From Rubrivivax sp. SCN 71-131 (GTDB lineage: Bacteria; Pseudomonadota; Gammaproteobacteria; Burkholderiales; Burkholderiaceae_C), in the NCBI GenBank assembly GCA_001724995.1, contig MEFD01000014.1, forward strand, positions 124,001 through 188,000: 64,000 nt of DNA. Direction: 5' to 3'. The notes beneath the pieces were generated by a model. The model had not been told where the DNA came from, made no database searches, and was given only the letters and a program-made list of their open reading frames with translations. This document shows positions 44,733 through 54,168 of this stretch, one piece after another (the first letter of the stretch is position 1; every line of letters starts with the position of its first letter). The translations under genes were made by a program, and so were the position numbers.

Positions 44733-46148
44733 TCACAGTGTGTAGTACATCTCGAACTCGAGCGGATGCGTGGTCATGCGCATGCGCGTGACGTCCTGCA
44801 TCTTCAGCTCGATGTAGGCGTCGAGGTAGGCATCGCTGAAGACCCCGCCCTTGGTCAGGAAGGCGCGGCCGCGGTCGAGGTACTCGAGCGCCTGCTCCAG
44901 GCTGTGGCAGACGGTGGGGATCTTCGCGTCCTCCTCGGGCGGCAGGTGGTAGAGGTCCTTGGTCGCCGCATCTCCCGGGTGGATGCGGTTTTCCACGCCG
45001 TCCAGGCCCGCCATCATGAGCGCCGCGAAGCCGAGGTAGGGGTTCATCAGCGGATCGGGGAAGCGCGCCTCGATGCGGCGGCCCTTCGGGTTGGCCACGT
45101 ACGGGATGCGGATCGAGGCCGAGCGGTTGCGCGCCGAGTAGGCCAGCTTGACCGGCGCCTCGAAGCCGGGCACGAGGCGCTTGTAGCTGTTGGTGCCGGG
45201 GTTGGTGATGGCGTTCAGCGCGCGGGCGTGCTTGATGATGCCGCCGATGTAGTACAGCGCGAATTCGCTCAGGCCGCCGTAGCCGTCGCCGGCAAACAGG
45301 TTCTTGCCGTCCTTCCAGATCGACTGGTGCACGTGCATGCCGCTGCCGTTGTCGCCGACCACGGGCTTGGGCATGAAGGTCGCCGTCTTGCCGTAGCTGT
45401 GGGCGACGTTGTGGATGACGTACTTCTGCAGTTGCAGCCAGTCGGCGCGCTGCACCAGGGTGCTGAAGCGCGTGCCGATCTCGTTCTGGCCCTGGCCCGC
45501 GACCTCATGGTGGTGCACCTCGACCGGGATGCCCAGCGCCTCGAGCACGAGGCACATCTCCGAGCGCATGTCCTGGAAGGCGTCGACCGGCGGCACCGGG
45601 AAATAGCCGCCCTTCACGCCCGGGCGGTGCCCCTTGTTGCCGCCCTCGATGGCCGCTCCGCTGCTCCACGACGCCTCCTCCGAGCCGATGGAGACGAAGC
45701 AGCCCGACATGTCGACGTTCCACTGCACCTGGTCGAAGATGAAGAACTCGGGCTCGGGGCCGAAGTAGGCGACATCACCGATGCCGCTGCTCTTCAGATA
45801 GGCCTCGGCGCGCCGCGCCAGGCTGCGCGGGTCGCGGTCGTAGGGCTTGCCGTCGCCGGGTTCGAGCACGTCGCAGCTGAGGATCAGCGTCGGCTCGTCG
45901 AAGAAGGGATCGATGTTGGCGGTGTCGGGGTCGGGCATGAGCAGCATGTCCGAGGCCTCGATGCCCTTCCAGCCGGCGATCGACGAGCCGTCGAATGCGT
46001 GCCCGTCGCTGAACTTCTCCTCGTCGACGTGCGAGACCGGCACGGTCACGTGGTGCTCCTTGCCGCGCGTGTCGGTGAAGCGGAAGTCGACGAACTTGAC
46101 TTCGTTCTCCTCCATCATCTTCATGACATCGGCAACGGTCTTGGTCAT
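44733..46148 (-). CDS. glnA: glutamine synthetase type I
   Basis: A 471-residue dodecameric enzyme making glutamine from glutamate, ammonia and ATP. Seen: [12 protein letters not shown], the metal-binding segment [19 protein letters not shown]/glutamate region [17 protein letters not shown], and [10 protein letters not shown] containing the adenylylation Tyr of the GS-I beta type. ATG at 46148 follows AGGAGAACC, a strong ribosome binding site; the frame is open further upstream but falls in the promoter. Expression is probably driven by the sigma-54 promoter and NtrC sites upstream. Confidence 0.98.
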   Translation of the reverse strand: MTKTVADVMKMMEENEVKFVDFRFTDTRGKEHHVTVPVSHVDEEKFSDGHAFDGSSIAGWKGIEASDMLLMPDPDTANIDPFFDEPTLILSCDVLEPGDGKPYDRDPRSLARRAEAYLKSSGIGDVAYFGPEPEFFIFDQVQWNVDMSGCFVSIGSEEASWSSGAAIEGGNKGHRPGVKGGYFPVPPVDAFQDMRSEMCLVLEALGIPVEVHHHEVAGQGQNEIGTRFSTLVQRADWLQLQKYVIHNVAHSYGKTATFMPKPVVGDNGSGMHVHQSIWKDGKNLFAGDGYGGLSEFALYYIGGIIKHARALNAITNPGTNSYKRLVPGFEAPVKLAYSARNRSASIRIPYVANPKGRRIEARFPDPLMNPYLGFAALMMAGLDGVENRIHPGDAATKDLYHLPPEEDAKIPTVCHSLEQALEYLDRGRAFLTKGGVFSDAYLDAYIELKMQDVTRMRMTTHPLEFEMYYTL

Positions 46149-46256
46149 TGAGGTTCTCCTGGAAATCGCGGCGGATGCAGGTGCCGCCTCGCGGTTGGGG
46201 ATCGATCGGGTTCGGCTTCGCGGGCGGCGATTCCGCCCGGGGTCCGGGTCATGACA

Positions 46257-46272
46257 AGCACGCGCCATGCCA
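46257..46272 (-). promoter_or_regulatory. Sigma-54 promoter of glnA
   Basis: Minus strand reads TGGCATGGCGCGTGCT, which has the obligatory GG-N10-GC and matches consensus TGGCACG-N4-TTGCW with one change in each element. Predicted start about 46246, leaving a leader of about 98 nt before the glnA ATG. Position and NtrC dependence agree with other proteobacterial glnA genes. Confidence 0.75.
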
Positions 46273-46313
46273 ACCATGCTCTTCCCGGCGACGCCAGGGC
46301 AGGATGACACAAC

Positions 46314-46328
46314 GCACCATCGCGGCTC
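46314..46328 (-). promoter_or_regulatory. Weaker candidate NtrC site upstream of glnA
   Basis: GCACC - ATCGC - GGCTC: a perfect left half-site with a poor right half, centred about 33 bp (three helical turns) from the stronger site. The centre is about 75 bp upstream of the predicted glnA start. The spacing between sites is the main support. Confidence 0.4.
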
Positions 46329-47145
46329 ACGCGGAACCTGCTCCGCGCACCATTTCAGTGCCAAGGCGTGCACCAAGGCGATCCAGGCCGCGCTTCAACT
46401 CGGCGTAGGCGGCGTCGACTTCGGCGCCTCGCCCCTTCACGCCCAGCTCGATGTGGCGCCCGAGGACGGGATGGTCGACGCTGGGCAGGCTGAACACCTT
46501 GACGCCCGCATGCGCGGCCTCGAGCTGCTCCATCAACGGCGTCAGCGCAGCCTCCATGCCGTCGTGCACGATCACCGAGCGCTCGCGCTGCGCGCTGCGG
46601 CCGTGCAGCGGGGCATAGCGCCCATCGAGCAGGCTCTCGATCATCGGATGCGCCATCACCGGAAAGCCGGGCACGAAGTGCACGTCACCGATGGAGAAGC
46701 CGGGGATCTTGTTGTAGGGGTTGGCGATCAGCGCCGCCCCCTGCGGGAACACGCCCATCTGCAGGCGCTGCAGGTTGTCCGCGCGCCCGGGCTCGAAGGG
46801 CAGGCCCTGTTCGCGCGCCATGTCCTGCATGCGCTCCTCGATCAGGCGTCGCGCCCCGGGGTGCAGCCGCAGCGGGCGCTGCAGCGCCGCCGCGGCGCTC
46901 TGGCGCGTGTGGTCGTCGGGGGTCGCGCCGATGCCGCCGCAGCAGAAGACGATGTCGCCGCTGGCGAAGACCTGCTGCAGCAGCGCGGTGATGCGCGCGC
47001 GCTCGTCGCCGACGACGTGCGCCCAGTCCAGCGCCAGCCCGCGCGCGCCCAGCAGCTCGATCACCCTGGGCAGGTGCTTGTCCGCACGCTTGCCGCCGAG
47101 GATCTCGTCTCCGATGACGACGAGGCCGATGCCGGGGACGTTCAT
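46327..47145 (-). CDS. competence/damage-inducible CinA-like molybdopterin-binding domain protein
   Basis: A 272-residue protein with a MoCF-biosynthesis domain over about residues 1-170: [39 protein letters not shown] and [18 protein letters not shown]. It lacks the second, deamidase domain of full-length CinA, so nicotinamide-nucleotide amidase activity is not expected; the family may cleave FAD- or ADP-ribose-like pyrophosphates. ATG at 47145 overlaps the EI24 gene stop (ATGA). Its 3' end contains the glnA enhancer, a dual use of sequence. Confidence 0.82.
   Translation of the reverse strand: MNVPGIGLVVIGDEILGGKRADKHLPRVIELLGARGLALDWAHVVGDERARITALLQQVFASGDIVFCCGGIGATPDDHTRQSAAAALQRPLRLHPGARRLIEERMQDMAREQGLPFEPGRADNLQRLQMGVFPQGAALIANPYNKIPGFSIGDVHFVPGFPVMAHPMIESLLDGRYAPLHGRSAQRERSVIVHDGMEAALTPLMEQLEAAHAGVKVFSLPSVDHPVLGRHIELGVKGRGAEVDAAYAELKRGLDRLGARLGTEMVRGAGSA
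46347..46361 (-). promoter_or_regulatory. NtrC enhancer site for glnA, inside the upstream gene's coding end
   Basis: GCACC - ATTTC - AGTGC matches the NtrC consensus GCACC-N5-GGTGC at 9 of 10 half-site bases. It is centred about 108 bp upstream of the predicted sigma-54 start, the distance seen for the E. coli glnAp2 enhancer. It overlaps the last codons of the CinA-like gene. Confidence 0.7.
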
Positions 47146-47972
47146 GGCATGGCGACTGCCCCCGCCAGGGCAGCGAAGTCCTGCCGCAGCTGCTGCAGCG
47201 CGGCCAGCAGGTAATGCGTGAACCACAGCGCGGCGAAGGCGAACAGCACCGTGTAGAGCCACAGCAGCAAGGGCATCAGCAGCGGCGCCAGCACGAGCGC
47301 GGAGGCGCCCAGCGCCCACGCCAGCGTCGGCAGCGCACAGGCCAGCCCGCACAGCAGCGCAGCACCGCGCAGCGCCCAGCGGCGCCGGTGCAGCACGAGG
47401 CGGCGCTCGTCGGCGCTGGCGTGGCGCGCCAGCGCGGCAAACGAGAACACGCGAAAGCACAGCCAGCCCCAGACCAGCGGCGGCAGCACGAAGACCAGCG
47501 GCGGCAGCAGCCACAAGGGCATGCTCAGGAGCAGGGCCGCCAGCGCCGCCAGCGCGCACAGCAGCGACCACGCCAGCGCCCGCCAGCGGCCGGCCGCGGC
47601 AGGGCTCCTCACGAGATCGGGAAAGCGCCGCCGCGCCACCAGCCCGATCATCGCCGGCGCCAGCAGCCAGGCCACCAGCAGCAGCGTCAGCAGCACCAGC
47701 AGCGGCATCGTCAGCGCCACCACCAGCAGCGGCGCGAGCACCGGCCGCAGGTCGGGCAGGCCCACGGCCTGCAGCCACTCGAACAGCGCCGCCAGCAGCT
47801 CGGTGCGCTCGAGCAGCGCGCGCGCCTGCGCCACCGCGGGCTCCCAGCCGACCCAGCCCAGGCCGAGCGCGCCACCGGCGGCCAGGGCCAGCGGCAGCAG
47901 CCCCCACAGCAGCGCCAGCGGGTGCCAGCAATAGGCTGCCGCGCGCCAGCTTGCGTCCAGCATGTCACGCAT
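47142..47972 (-). CDS. EI24 domain membrane protein
   Basis: A 276-residue membrane protein with about six hydrophobic segments. The N-terminal DASWRAAAYCWHP and the Trp/Arg-rich ending FAALWFTHYLLAALQQLR match the bacterial EI24 (CysZ-like) family. CysZ members import sulfate, but this subgroup lacks evidence for that. ATG 47972 is preferred over the in-frame GTG 47987. It lies 50 bp after the AIM24 gene and overlaps the CinA-like gene by ATGA. Confidence 0.75.
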   Translation of the reverse strand: MRDMLDASWRAAAYCWHPLALLWGLLPLALAAGGALGLGWVGWEPAVAQARALLERTELLAALFEWLQAVGLPDLRPVLAPLLVVALTMPLLVLLTLLLVAWLLAPAMIGLVARRRFPDLVRSPAAAGRWRALAWSLLCALAALAALLLSMPLWLLPPLVFVLPPLVWGWLCFRVFSFAALARHASADERRLVLHRRRWALRGAALLCGLACALPTLAWALGASALVLAPLLMPLLLWLYTVLFAFAALWFTHYLLAALQQLRQDFAALAGAVAMP

Positions 47973-48022
47973 CCGCGTTCGTCGCACCGGGCCAGAGCGC
48001 TCGCGTCACCCCGGGCCCGGCG

Positions 48023-48835
48023 TCACTCGTCGTCGCCCATCAGCAGCCCGCCGAGCAGGCCGCCGCCGGCCAGGCCGCCGAGCACCGAGCCCTCCTCGCG
48101 CGAGCCGCCGCGCTGCGGCGCCGCGGCGAACACGCGCGAGGCCAGGCGCGAGAACGGCAGGCTTTGCAGCCACACGTGGCCCGGGCCGCTCATCTTCGCG
48201 AAGAACAGGCCCTCGCCGCCGAAGAGCGCGGTCTTGATCTTGCCGACGTACTGGATCTCGAAGCTCACGCCCGGCGTGTAGGCGACGACGCAGCCGGTGT
48301 CCACCAGCAGCGTCTGACCGGCCTGCAGTTCGCGCTCCAGCAGCGTGCCGCCGGCGTGCACGAAGGCCAGGCCGTCGCCATCCAGGCGCTGCATGATGAA
48401 GCCCTCGCCGCCGAAGAAGCCCGCCGAGAGCTTCTGCTGCAGCGCGATGCCCAGCTGCACCCCGCGCGCGGCGCAGAGGAAGGCGTCCTTCTGGCACATC
48501 AGGGTGCCACCCAGCCGGCGCAGGTCCATCGGCAGGATCTTGCCCGGATAGGGCGCGGCAAAGGCCACGCGGCGCTTCTCGCGCGCATTGTTCGTGTAGA
48601 CGGTGGTGAACAGCGACTCGCCGGTGACGAGGCGCTTGCCGGCACCCAGCAGCTTCCCCAGCAGGCCGCCCTGCGCGTTCGAGCCGTCGCCGAAGACGGT
48701 GTCCATGGCGATGCCGGCCTCCATGAACATCATGCTGCCGGCCTCGCCGACCGCAGCCTCGCCGGGATCGAGCTCGATCTCGACGAACTGCATCTCGGAG
48801 CCCTTGATCTCGTAGTCGACCACGTCCATCGCCAT
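48023..48835 (-). CDS. AIM24 / TIGR00266 family protein
   Basis: A 270-residue protein of the tandem beta-helix AIM24 type. It starts [21 protein letters not shown], followed by [40 protein letters not shown] repeats (split by turns) and [15 protein letters not shown]. It ends in a Gly-rich tail, [13 protein letters not shown]. The family is widespread, related to a yeast mitochondrial inner-membrane organiser, and of unknown bacterial function. It is divergent from the GGDEF gene across 168 bp. Confidence 0.85.
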   Translation of the reverse strand: MAMDVVDYEIKGSEMQFVEIELDPGEAAVGEAGSMMFMEAGIAMDTVFGDGSNAQGGLLGKLLGAGKRLVTGESLFTTVYTNNAREKRRVAFAAPYPGKILPMDLRRLGGTLMCQKDAFLCAARGVQLGIALQQKLSAGFFGGEGFIMQRLDGDGLAFVHAGGTLLERELQAGQTLLVDTGCVVAYTPGVSFEIQYVGKIKTALFGGEGLFFAKMSGPGHVWLQSLPFSRLASRVFAAAPQRGGSREEGSVLGGLAGGGLLGGLLMGDDE

Positions 48836-48990
48836 CGCTCACCCGCCCTCGAGCCTCCGGCCCGAAAAACCGGGGATCGTAACAAGAGCGCCCTGCCCTG
48901 CGCGGACCGTGCGCGGTCGGGCCGCGCCCGGGTGTTGCATGCCGTTGCAGGCGCTGCGTCCTGCGACGCCGGGAAGCCGCGTGCCGCTTT

Positions 48991-48996
48991 CACAAT
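48991..48996 (+). promoter_or_regulatory. -10 box placed for a leaderless GGDEF transcript
   Basis: CACAAT lies 7 bp before ATG 49004, so transcription would begin at that start codon. The upstream ATG at 48995 overlaps the box itself, which argues for 49004 as the translation start. There is no Shine-Dalgarno sequence. Confidence 0.45.
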
Positions 48997-49003
48997 GCCG
49001 CTC

Positions 49004-50200
49004 ATGAGCGAGGTCGCGAGCACGCTGTGGGTGGCTGCCGGCGCCAGCGCCGTCGCGGCGACGGCGCTGGCCCTGGCGGCGCCGTCGCCGCGCCCGCGCG
49101 GCTGGGGGCTGTGGCAGGCCGCGGCGGCCATGACGACCGCGGCCATCGCGCTGGCGGCCGCGCTGCCGCGGGTGCCCGGCGCCCTGCTCGCGGCGCAGTT
49201 GCTGCTGCTGCCCTGGCCGCTGCTGGCGCTTGGCGGCATGCGGCGCTTTCATGCGCGCCTCGACTGGCCAGGCAACGAACGGCACGACCGCGCGGTGCTG
49301 GCGCTGTGCGCGCTGCTGCTTGCCGTCGGCGGCCTGTGGCGCGAGCATTCGCCGTCGATGGCGGTGGGCGTTCCCGGCGGCACGCTGCTCGCCCATCTGT
49401 ACGCGGCCAGCCTGCTCGTCTGCGCCGGCGCCAGCCGCTCGCTGCGCCCGGTGCACCTGCTCGGCGCGGTGATCGCGCTTGCCGCCTGCGCGCCGATGGC
49501 CGCGGCGCTCGCCGGCCTGGAGCACGAGGGCTTCTTCGAGGCCAGCGCCATCGCCACCGCCCTGGCGGTGTCGGCCCTGGCCTTCGTCGCCGTCACCCTC
49601 GTGCACGTGCGCCACGAACACCGGCTCCAAGGCACCCAGCGCCAATGGCAGGCGCTGGCGCGCACCGATCCCCTGACGCGGCTGCCCGGCTGGCGCCCGT
49701 TCGAGCGCCTGGCCGCGCGCATGCTGGCGAGCGATCCGCCGGCCAGCTGCGTCCTGGCGGTGTTCGACTTCGACCCGCCGCCCGCGGGCGCGGCATCCCC
49801 GCCGCCGCAGGAGCCAGAGCGCGTGCTGCGGCTCGTCGCCCGCAGCCTGCGCGGCGTGCTGCGCGCACACGATCTGGCCTGCCATCACGGCCGCGAGGGC
49901 TTCACGCTGCTGCTGCGGCGCACGCACCCGCAGGAAGCGATGCGCGTGGCCGAGCGCCTGGCCGAAGCCGTGCGGCAGGCGTCGGCGCCAGCCGCGGCCA
50001 CGCCGCCAGCGGTGCCGACGCTGAGCTTCGGTCTGGTGCAGGTGGGCCCCGGCGAAGAGTTCCAGCGGGCGCGGCAGCGCGCCCTGCAGGCGCTGGCGCT
50101 GGCGCGAGGGCAGGGTCGCGCCCGCATCGTCGCGGCCGGCGGCAGCGAGCGGGAGCCCCGGCTCATCGAGAGCCGGGGGCTGGACCTGCGCCACGCCTGA
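49004..50200 (+). CDS. membrane GGDEF-domain protein with degenerate signature
   Basis: A 398-residue protein with about six N-terminal helices (residues 5-205), then a GGDEF domain starting LARTDPLTRLPGWRPFERLAARML. The signature is HHGREGF (about 294-300) instead of RxGGDEF, so two of four core residues are lost; the metal region FDFDPPPAG is also altered. Diguanylate cyclase activity is unlikely; a sensor or structural role is possible. Start 49004 is preferred for promoter reasons; 48995 would add three residues. Like the protein at 30133-30990 it keeps the fold but not the active site. Confidence 0.75.
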   Translation: MSEVASTLWVAAGASAVAATALALAAPSPRPRGWGLWQAAAAMTTAAIALAAALPRVPGALLAAQLLLLPWPLLALGGMRRFHARLDWPGNERHDRAVLALCALLLAVGGLWREHSPSMAVGVPGGTLLAHLYAASLLVCAGASRSLRPVHLLGAVIALAACAPMAAALAGLEHEGFFEASAIATALAVSALAFVAVTLVHVRHEHRLQGTQRQWQALARTDPLTRLPGWRPFERLAARMLASDPPASCVLAVFDFDPPPAGAASPPPQEPERVLRLVARSLRGVLRAHDLACHHGREGFTLLLRRTHPQEAMRVAERLAEAVRQASAPAAATPPAVPTLSFGLVQVGPGEEFQRARQRALQALALARGQGRARIVAAGGSEREPRLIESRGLDLRHA

Positions 50201-50319
50201 AGGGGCCCGAGGCACGCACGCCCTCGGGCCGCGACGACCTCGCGGCGACGTACCCGAGGAAGCCGCGCTAGCATGGCCCGTTGGACGCGTCGGCGTCCCC
50301 ATCCGCCGGAGACCCCTGC

Positions 50320-51513
50320 ATGAACGCCCCGCTGCCCTTGCCTGCGCTCGAGGAGATCCGTACCCACGAGGACGAGATGGTCGCCATCCGGCGCCGGATC
50401 CACGCCAACCCGGAGCTGGCCTACGAGGAGCACGCCACCGCCGACCTCGTCGCCGAACGCCTGCAGCGCTGGGGCTGCGAAGTGCACCGCGGCCTGGGCG
50501 GCACGGGTGTGGTCGGCACGCTGAAGGCCGGCCGCTCGACGCGTCGCATCGGCTTGCGCGCCGACATGGATGCGCTGCCGATCGCCGAGACCAGCGGCAA
50601 GCCCTGGGCGAGCAAGGTGTTCGGCAAGATGCACGCCTGCGGCCACGACGGCCACACCGCGATGCTGCTCGCCGCGGCGCGCCACCTGGCGGCCACGCGC
50701 GACTTCGACGGCATTCTGCACTTCGTCTTCCAGCCGGCCGAAGAGGGCCAGGCCGGCGCGCGCAGGATGCTCGAGGACGGCTTCCTCGACCTCTTCCCCT
50801 GCGAGGCCATGTTCGGCATGCACAACATGCCGGGCAAGCCGGCAGGCAAGTTCGTCGCCGTGCCGGGCTTCGCGATGTCGAGTTCGGACAGCGTCACCAT
50901 CACCGTGCGCGGCAAGGGCGGGCACGGCGCCATGCCGCAGGCCGCGGTCGACCCGGTGGTCGCCGGCTCGGCGATCGTGATGGCCTTGCAGACGGTGGTC
51001 AGCCGCAACGTGCCGCCGCTGGAGATGGGCATCGTCAGCGTCGGCGCCTTCCACGCCGGCGAGGCGCCCAACGTCATCCCCGAGACCGCCGAGCTGCGGC
51101 TGTCGGTGCGCGCCTTCCGCCCCGAAGTGCAGGACCTGCTGGAGCGCCGCATCACCGAGATCGCGCACGCGCAGGCCGCGGTCTACGGCGCCAGCGCCGA
51201 GGTCGACTACCAACGCCGCTACCCGGTGCTGAACAACGACCCCGGGCACACCGACTTCTGCAAGCAGGTGATCCGCGACTGGCTGGGCGAAGACGGCCTG
51301 CTGCCGATCAACGAACCCGTGACCGGCAGCGAGGACTTCGCCTTCTTCCTCGAGAAGGTGCCGGGCTGCTACGTCTTCATCGGCAACGGCGAAGGCAGCG
51401 AAGGCGGCTGCATGGTGCACAACCCCGGCTACGACTTCAACGACGCCGTGCTGCCCACCGGCGCCAGCTACTGGGTGCGCCTGGCCGAGACCTACCTGAA
51501 GAAGACCGGCTGA
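50320..51513 (+). CDS. M20 family amidohydrolase (hippurate hydrolase-like)
   Basis: A 397-residue zinc hydrolase. Metal and catalytic residues are visible in RADMDALPI, MHACGHDGHTAML, FQPAEEGQAGARRM, MHNMPGKPAG and SEDFAFF. The dimerisation domain contains GKGGHGAMPQAAVDP. M20D members cleave N-acyl amino acids such as hippurate, N-acetyl- or indoleacetyl-amino acids. ATG at 50320 follows GGAGACCCC; an in-frame TTG at 50281 is less likely. TAGCAT at 50269-50274 is a plausible -10 box. Confidence 0.9.
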   Translation: MNAPLPLPALEEIRTHEDEMVAIRRRIHANPELAYEEHATADLVAERLQRWGCEVHRGLGGTGVVGTLKAGRSTRRIGLRADMDALPIAETSGKPWASKVFGKMHACGHDGHTAMLLAAARHLAATRDFDGILHFVFQPAEEGQAGARRMLEDGFLDLFPCEAMFGMHNMPGKPAGKFVAVPGFAMSSSDSVTITVRGKGGHGAMPQAAVDPVVAGSAIVMALQTVVSRNVPPLEMGIVSVGAFHAGEAPNVIPETAELRLSVRAFRPEVQDLLERRITEIAHAQAAVYGASAEVDYQRRYPVLNNDPGHTDFCKQVIRDWLGEDGLLPINEPVTGSEDFAFFLEKVPGCYVFIGNGEGSEGGCMVHNPGYDFNDAVLPTGASYWVRLAETYLKKTG

Positions 51514-51540
51514 GGGCCGCGGGCGCGCGCCGCGCCGGCC

Positions 51541-51570
51541 GCCCTCGCCCTCGCCCTCGCCCTCGCCCTC
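51541..51570. repeat. Hexanucleotide repeat between convergent genes
   Basis: Five exact tandem copies of GCCCTC lie just before the stop codon of the minus-strand CANSDH gene and 27 bp after the amidohydrolase stop. It is strongly strand-asymmetric (pyrimidine-only apart from G). Copy number could vary by slippage without affecting either protein. Confidence 0.9.
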
Positions 51571-51571
51571 G

Positions 51572-52834
51572 TCACGCCCGCGCCATCTGCAGGCTCTCGC
51601 GCACGGCCACCGGCAGGTCGCGCCGGCCCTCGCGCATCCAGGTCTCGAGCCCGAGTTCGGCCATCAGCTCGAGGAAAGGGCGCGCCGGCAACTGCTCGAC
51701 GTTGACCATGCGCCGCACGTCCCAGCGGCCCTCGGCCACGAGCAGGGCCGCCGCCGCCGCCGGCACGCCGGCGGTGTAGGCGATGGCCTGGCTGCCGACG
51801 TCGTGCCAGCTCTCGACGTGGTCGGCGACGTTGTAGATGAAGACCTCGCGCGGCTTGCCGTGGCGCACCCCGCGCACGAGGTTGCCGATGCAGGTCTTGC
51901 CCTTGTAGGTGGGCGCGAGCGACGCCGGGTCGGGCAGCACCGCCTTCACCACCTTCAGCGGCACGACTTCCTGGCCTTCCGCGGTGCGCACCGGCTTCTC
52001 CGACAGCAGGCCGAGGTTCCTCAGCACCGTGAAGACGTTGATGTAGTGCTCGCCAAAGCCCATCCAGAAGCGGATGTCGGGCACGTCCAGGTGCTGCGAG
52101 AGCGAGTGCAGTTCGTCGTGGCCGGTGAGGTAGGCGGCCTGGCGGCCGACCACCGGAAGATCCCACTCCTGCTTGCGCTCGAACATGCGGCCGGCGACCC
52201 ACTTGCGTCCCTCCCAGGACCACACCGTGCCGGTGAACTCGCGGAAATTGACCTCGGGGTCGAAGTTGGTGGCGAAGTAACGGCCATGGCTGCCGGCGTT
52301 GATGTCGATGATGTCGATCGAGTCGACGCGGTCGAAGTACTCGTCGACCGCCAGCCTGGCGTAGGCGTTGACGACGCCGGGGTCGAAGCCCGCGCCGAGG
52401 ATCGCGGTGACGCCGGCCTGCTCGCAGGCCTCGCGGCGCTTCCACTCGTAGTTGGCGTACCAGGGCGGCGTCTCGCAGACGATCGCCGGGTCCTCGTGGA
52501 TCGCGGTGTCGAGGTAGGCCGCGCCGGTGTGGATGCAGGCCTGCAGCACCGACATGTTGACGAAGGCCGAACCGAGGTTGAGCACGATGCCGGCGCGCAC
52601 GCGCCGGATCAGCGCCTCGGTCGCCGGCACGTCCATCGCATCGAGTGCGTGCGTGTGCAGCGGCACGGCCGGGTAGCGTCCTCCCTTGGCGTGGATCGAG
52701 GCGACGATGGCGTCGGCCTTGCGCACGGAGCGCGTGGCGATGTGGATCTCGCCGAAGCGGCCATGCTCGGCCAGCTTGTGCGCCGCGACGTGGGCGACCC
52801 CTCCGGCACCGATGATGAGGATGTTGCGCTTCAT
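51572..52834 (-). CDS. carboxynorspermidine/carboxyspermidine dehydrogenase (saccharopine dehydrogenase family)
   Basis: A 420-residue NAD(P)H enzyme. It begins KRNILIIGAGGVAHVAAHKL, a Rossmann GxGxxA site, and contains NLGSAFVNMSVLQACIHTG, ILGAGFDPGVVNAYARLA and HDELHSLSQHLDVPDIRF. These match CANSDH (Lys1-like), which condenses a diamine with aspartate semialdehyde to carboxynorspermidine or carboxyspermidine. It lies 36 bp downstream of nspC. Together they form the non-SAM route to spermidine; a lysine-pathway role is unlikely in this context. Confidence 0.88.
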   Translation of the reverse strand: MKRNILIIGAGGVAHVAAHKLAEHGRFGEIHIATRSVRKADAIVASIHAKGGRYPAVPLHTHALDAMDVPATEALIRRVRAGIVLNLGSAFVNMSVLQACIHTGAAYLDTAIHEDPAIVCETPPWYANYEWKRREACEQAGVTAILGAGFDPGVVNAYARLAVDEYFDRVDSIDIIDINAGSHGRYFATNFDPEVNFREFTGTVWSWEGRKWVAGRMFERKQEWDLPVVGRQAAYLTGHDELHSLSQHLDVPDIRFWMGFGEHYINVFTVLRNLGLLSEKPVRTAEGQEVVPLKVVKAVLPDPASLAPTYKGKTCIGNLVRGVRHGKPREVFIYNVADHVESWHDVGSQAIAYTAGVPAAAAALLVAEGRWDVRRMVNVEQLPARPFLELMAELGLETWMREGRRDLPVAVRESLQMARA

Positions 52835-52870
52835 GGCTCTTCTCCTTGCCTCCTGCGAATGCCGCCTGCC

Positions 52871-53968
52871 TCAGGACAGGCTGTCCAAGTAGTCCCGGTA
52901 GCCGAACTGCCGCACCAGGCGCTGCGTGCCGTCGAGCTCGCGCACGGCGATCGAGGGCATGGTCAAGCCGTTGAACCAGTTCTTCTTCACCATCGTGTAG
53001 GCCGCCGCCTCGCGCAGCGCGATGCGGCTGCCCACCTGCAGCGGCTCCTCGAACGCGAACTCGCCGAAGACGTCCCCGGCCAGGCAGGAGCGGCCGCACA
53101 CCAGGTAGCGGTGCGGCCCGCGGTCGGGCAGCACCTGCGCGCGCTCGCGGTAGATCAGCAGGTCCAGCATGTGCGCCTCGGTCGAGGCGTCGACGATCGC
53201 CAGCGGCTTGCCGTTGAAGGACAGGTCGAGCACCGAGACCTCGAGCGTCGCGGCGTCGCTCACCGCGGCCTCGCCGGGCTCGAGGTAGACCTGCACGCCG
53301 TGGCGCCCGGCGAAGGCGCGCAGGCGCGCAGCCAGCGCCTCCAGGGGGTAGCCGGGCGCCGTGAACTGGATGCCGCCGCCCAGGCTCACCCAGCGCACGC
53401 GCGAGAACAGCGGCGCAAAGCGCGCCTCGAGCTGCGCGAGCATGGCGTCGAAGCGCTCGAAGTCGCGGTTCTCGCAGTTGTTGTGGATCATGAAGCCATC
53501 GAGCCGGTCGATCACCGCCTCGATGCGCGCCACATCGCCCTCGCCCAGGCGGCTGAAGGCGCGCGCGGGGTCGGCCAGATCGAAGTCCGACGAGCTGATG
53601 CCCGGGTTCAGGCGCAGCCCGAGCGGCTTGCCGCGGGTGCGCGGCGCGAAGCGCTGCAGCTGCGAGAGGCTGTTGAAGATCAGCTTGTCGGCATGCGTCA
53701 CGACCTCGTCGAACTCGTGATCCGCATAACCCACGCTGTAGGCATGCGTCTCGCCGCCGAACTTCTCGCGCCCCAGGCGCACCTCGTAGAGCGAGGACGA
53801 GGTCGTGCCGTCCATGGACTCGCGCATGAGGTCGAACACCGACCAGGTCGCGAAGCACTTGAGCGCCAGCACCACCTTCGCGCCCGAGGCACGGCGCAGC
53901 CGCTGCATGACCCGCAGGTTGGCCAGCAGCCGCGTCTTGTCGATCAGGTAGTAAGGCGTCTGGATCAT
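52871..53968 (-). CDS. nspC: carboxynorspermidine decarboxylase
   Basis: A 365-residue PLP-dependent alanine-racemase-fold decarboxylase. PLP lysine in VVLALKCFATWSVF (about residue 35), a signature IHNNCENRDFERF, GGGIQFTAPGYP phosphate loop, YLEPGEAAV and CGRSCLAGDVFGEF with the active Cys/Asp. It removes CO2 from carboxynorspermidine or carboxyspermidine, giving norspermidine or spermidine. ATG at 53968 matches the family start (IQTPYYLID); the frame is open further upstream without similarity. The upstream 200 bp links it to the 47-codon leader ORF. Confidence 0.92.
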   Translation of the reverse strand: MIQTPYYLIDKTRLLANLRVMQRLRRASGAKVVLALKCFATWSVFDLMRESMDGTTSSSLYEVRLGREKFGGETHAYSVGYADHEFDEVVTHADKLIFNSLSQLQRFAPRTRGKPLGLRLNPGISSSDFDLADPARAFSRLGEGDVARIEAVIDRLDGFMIHNNCENRDFERFDAMLAQLEARFAPLFSRVRWVSLGGGIQFTAPGYPLEALAARLRAFAGRHGVQVYLEPGEAAVSDAATLEVSVLDLSFNGKPLAIVDASTEAHMLDLLIYRERAQVLPDRGPHRYLVCGRSCLAGDVFGEFAFEEPLQVGSRIALREAAAYTMVKKNWFNGLTMPSIAVRELDGTQRLVRQFGYRDYLDSLS

Positions 53969-54168
53969 CGCTCTCGAAACACTCTCGACGTGCCCTCGCG
54001 GCGCACTCGGCGCGCGCACGAGGCACGCAGATGGCTCCACGGCATCGGCGGGGCCGATTCGAGCCGCAGGAACCCGTCGACATGCACCCGCCCTGCCGCA
54101 TCGGGGCAGGCACGCAGGCAGCGTCGATCGACGGGAAGAAACGGAAAAAGCGGCGGGTGAGGCTGCGA
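53969..54168. other. Untranslated stretch between leader ORF and nspC
   Basis: About 200 bp with no convincing gene. It holds a perfect 12-bp palindrome, CGTCGATCGACG (54122-54133), next to a purine-rich run, and a direct repeat TCGAGAG close to the nspC start. It would be an unusually long intercistronic leader for this compact genome. Confidence 0.5.
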
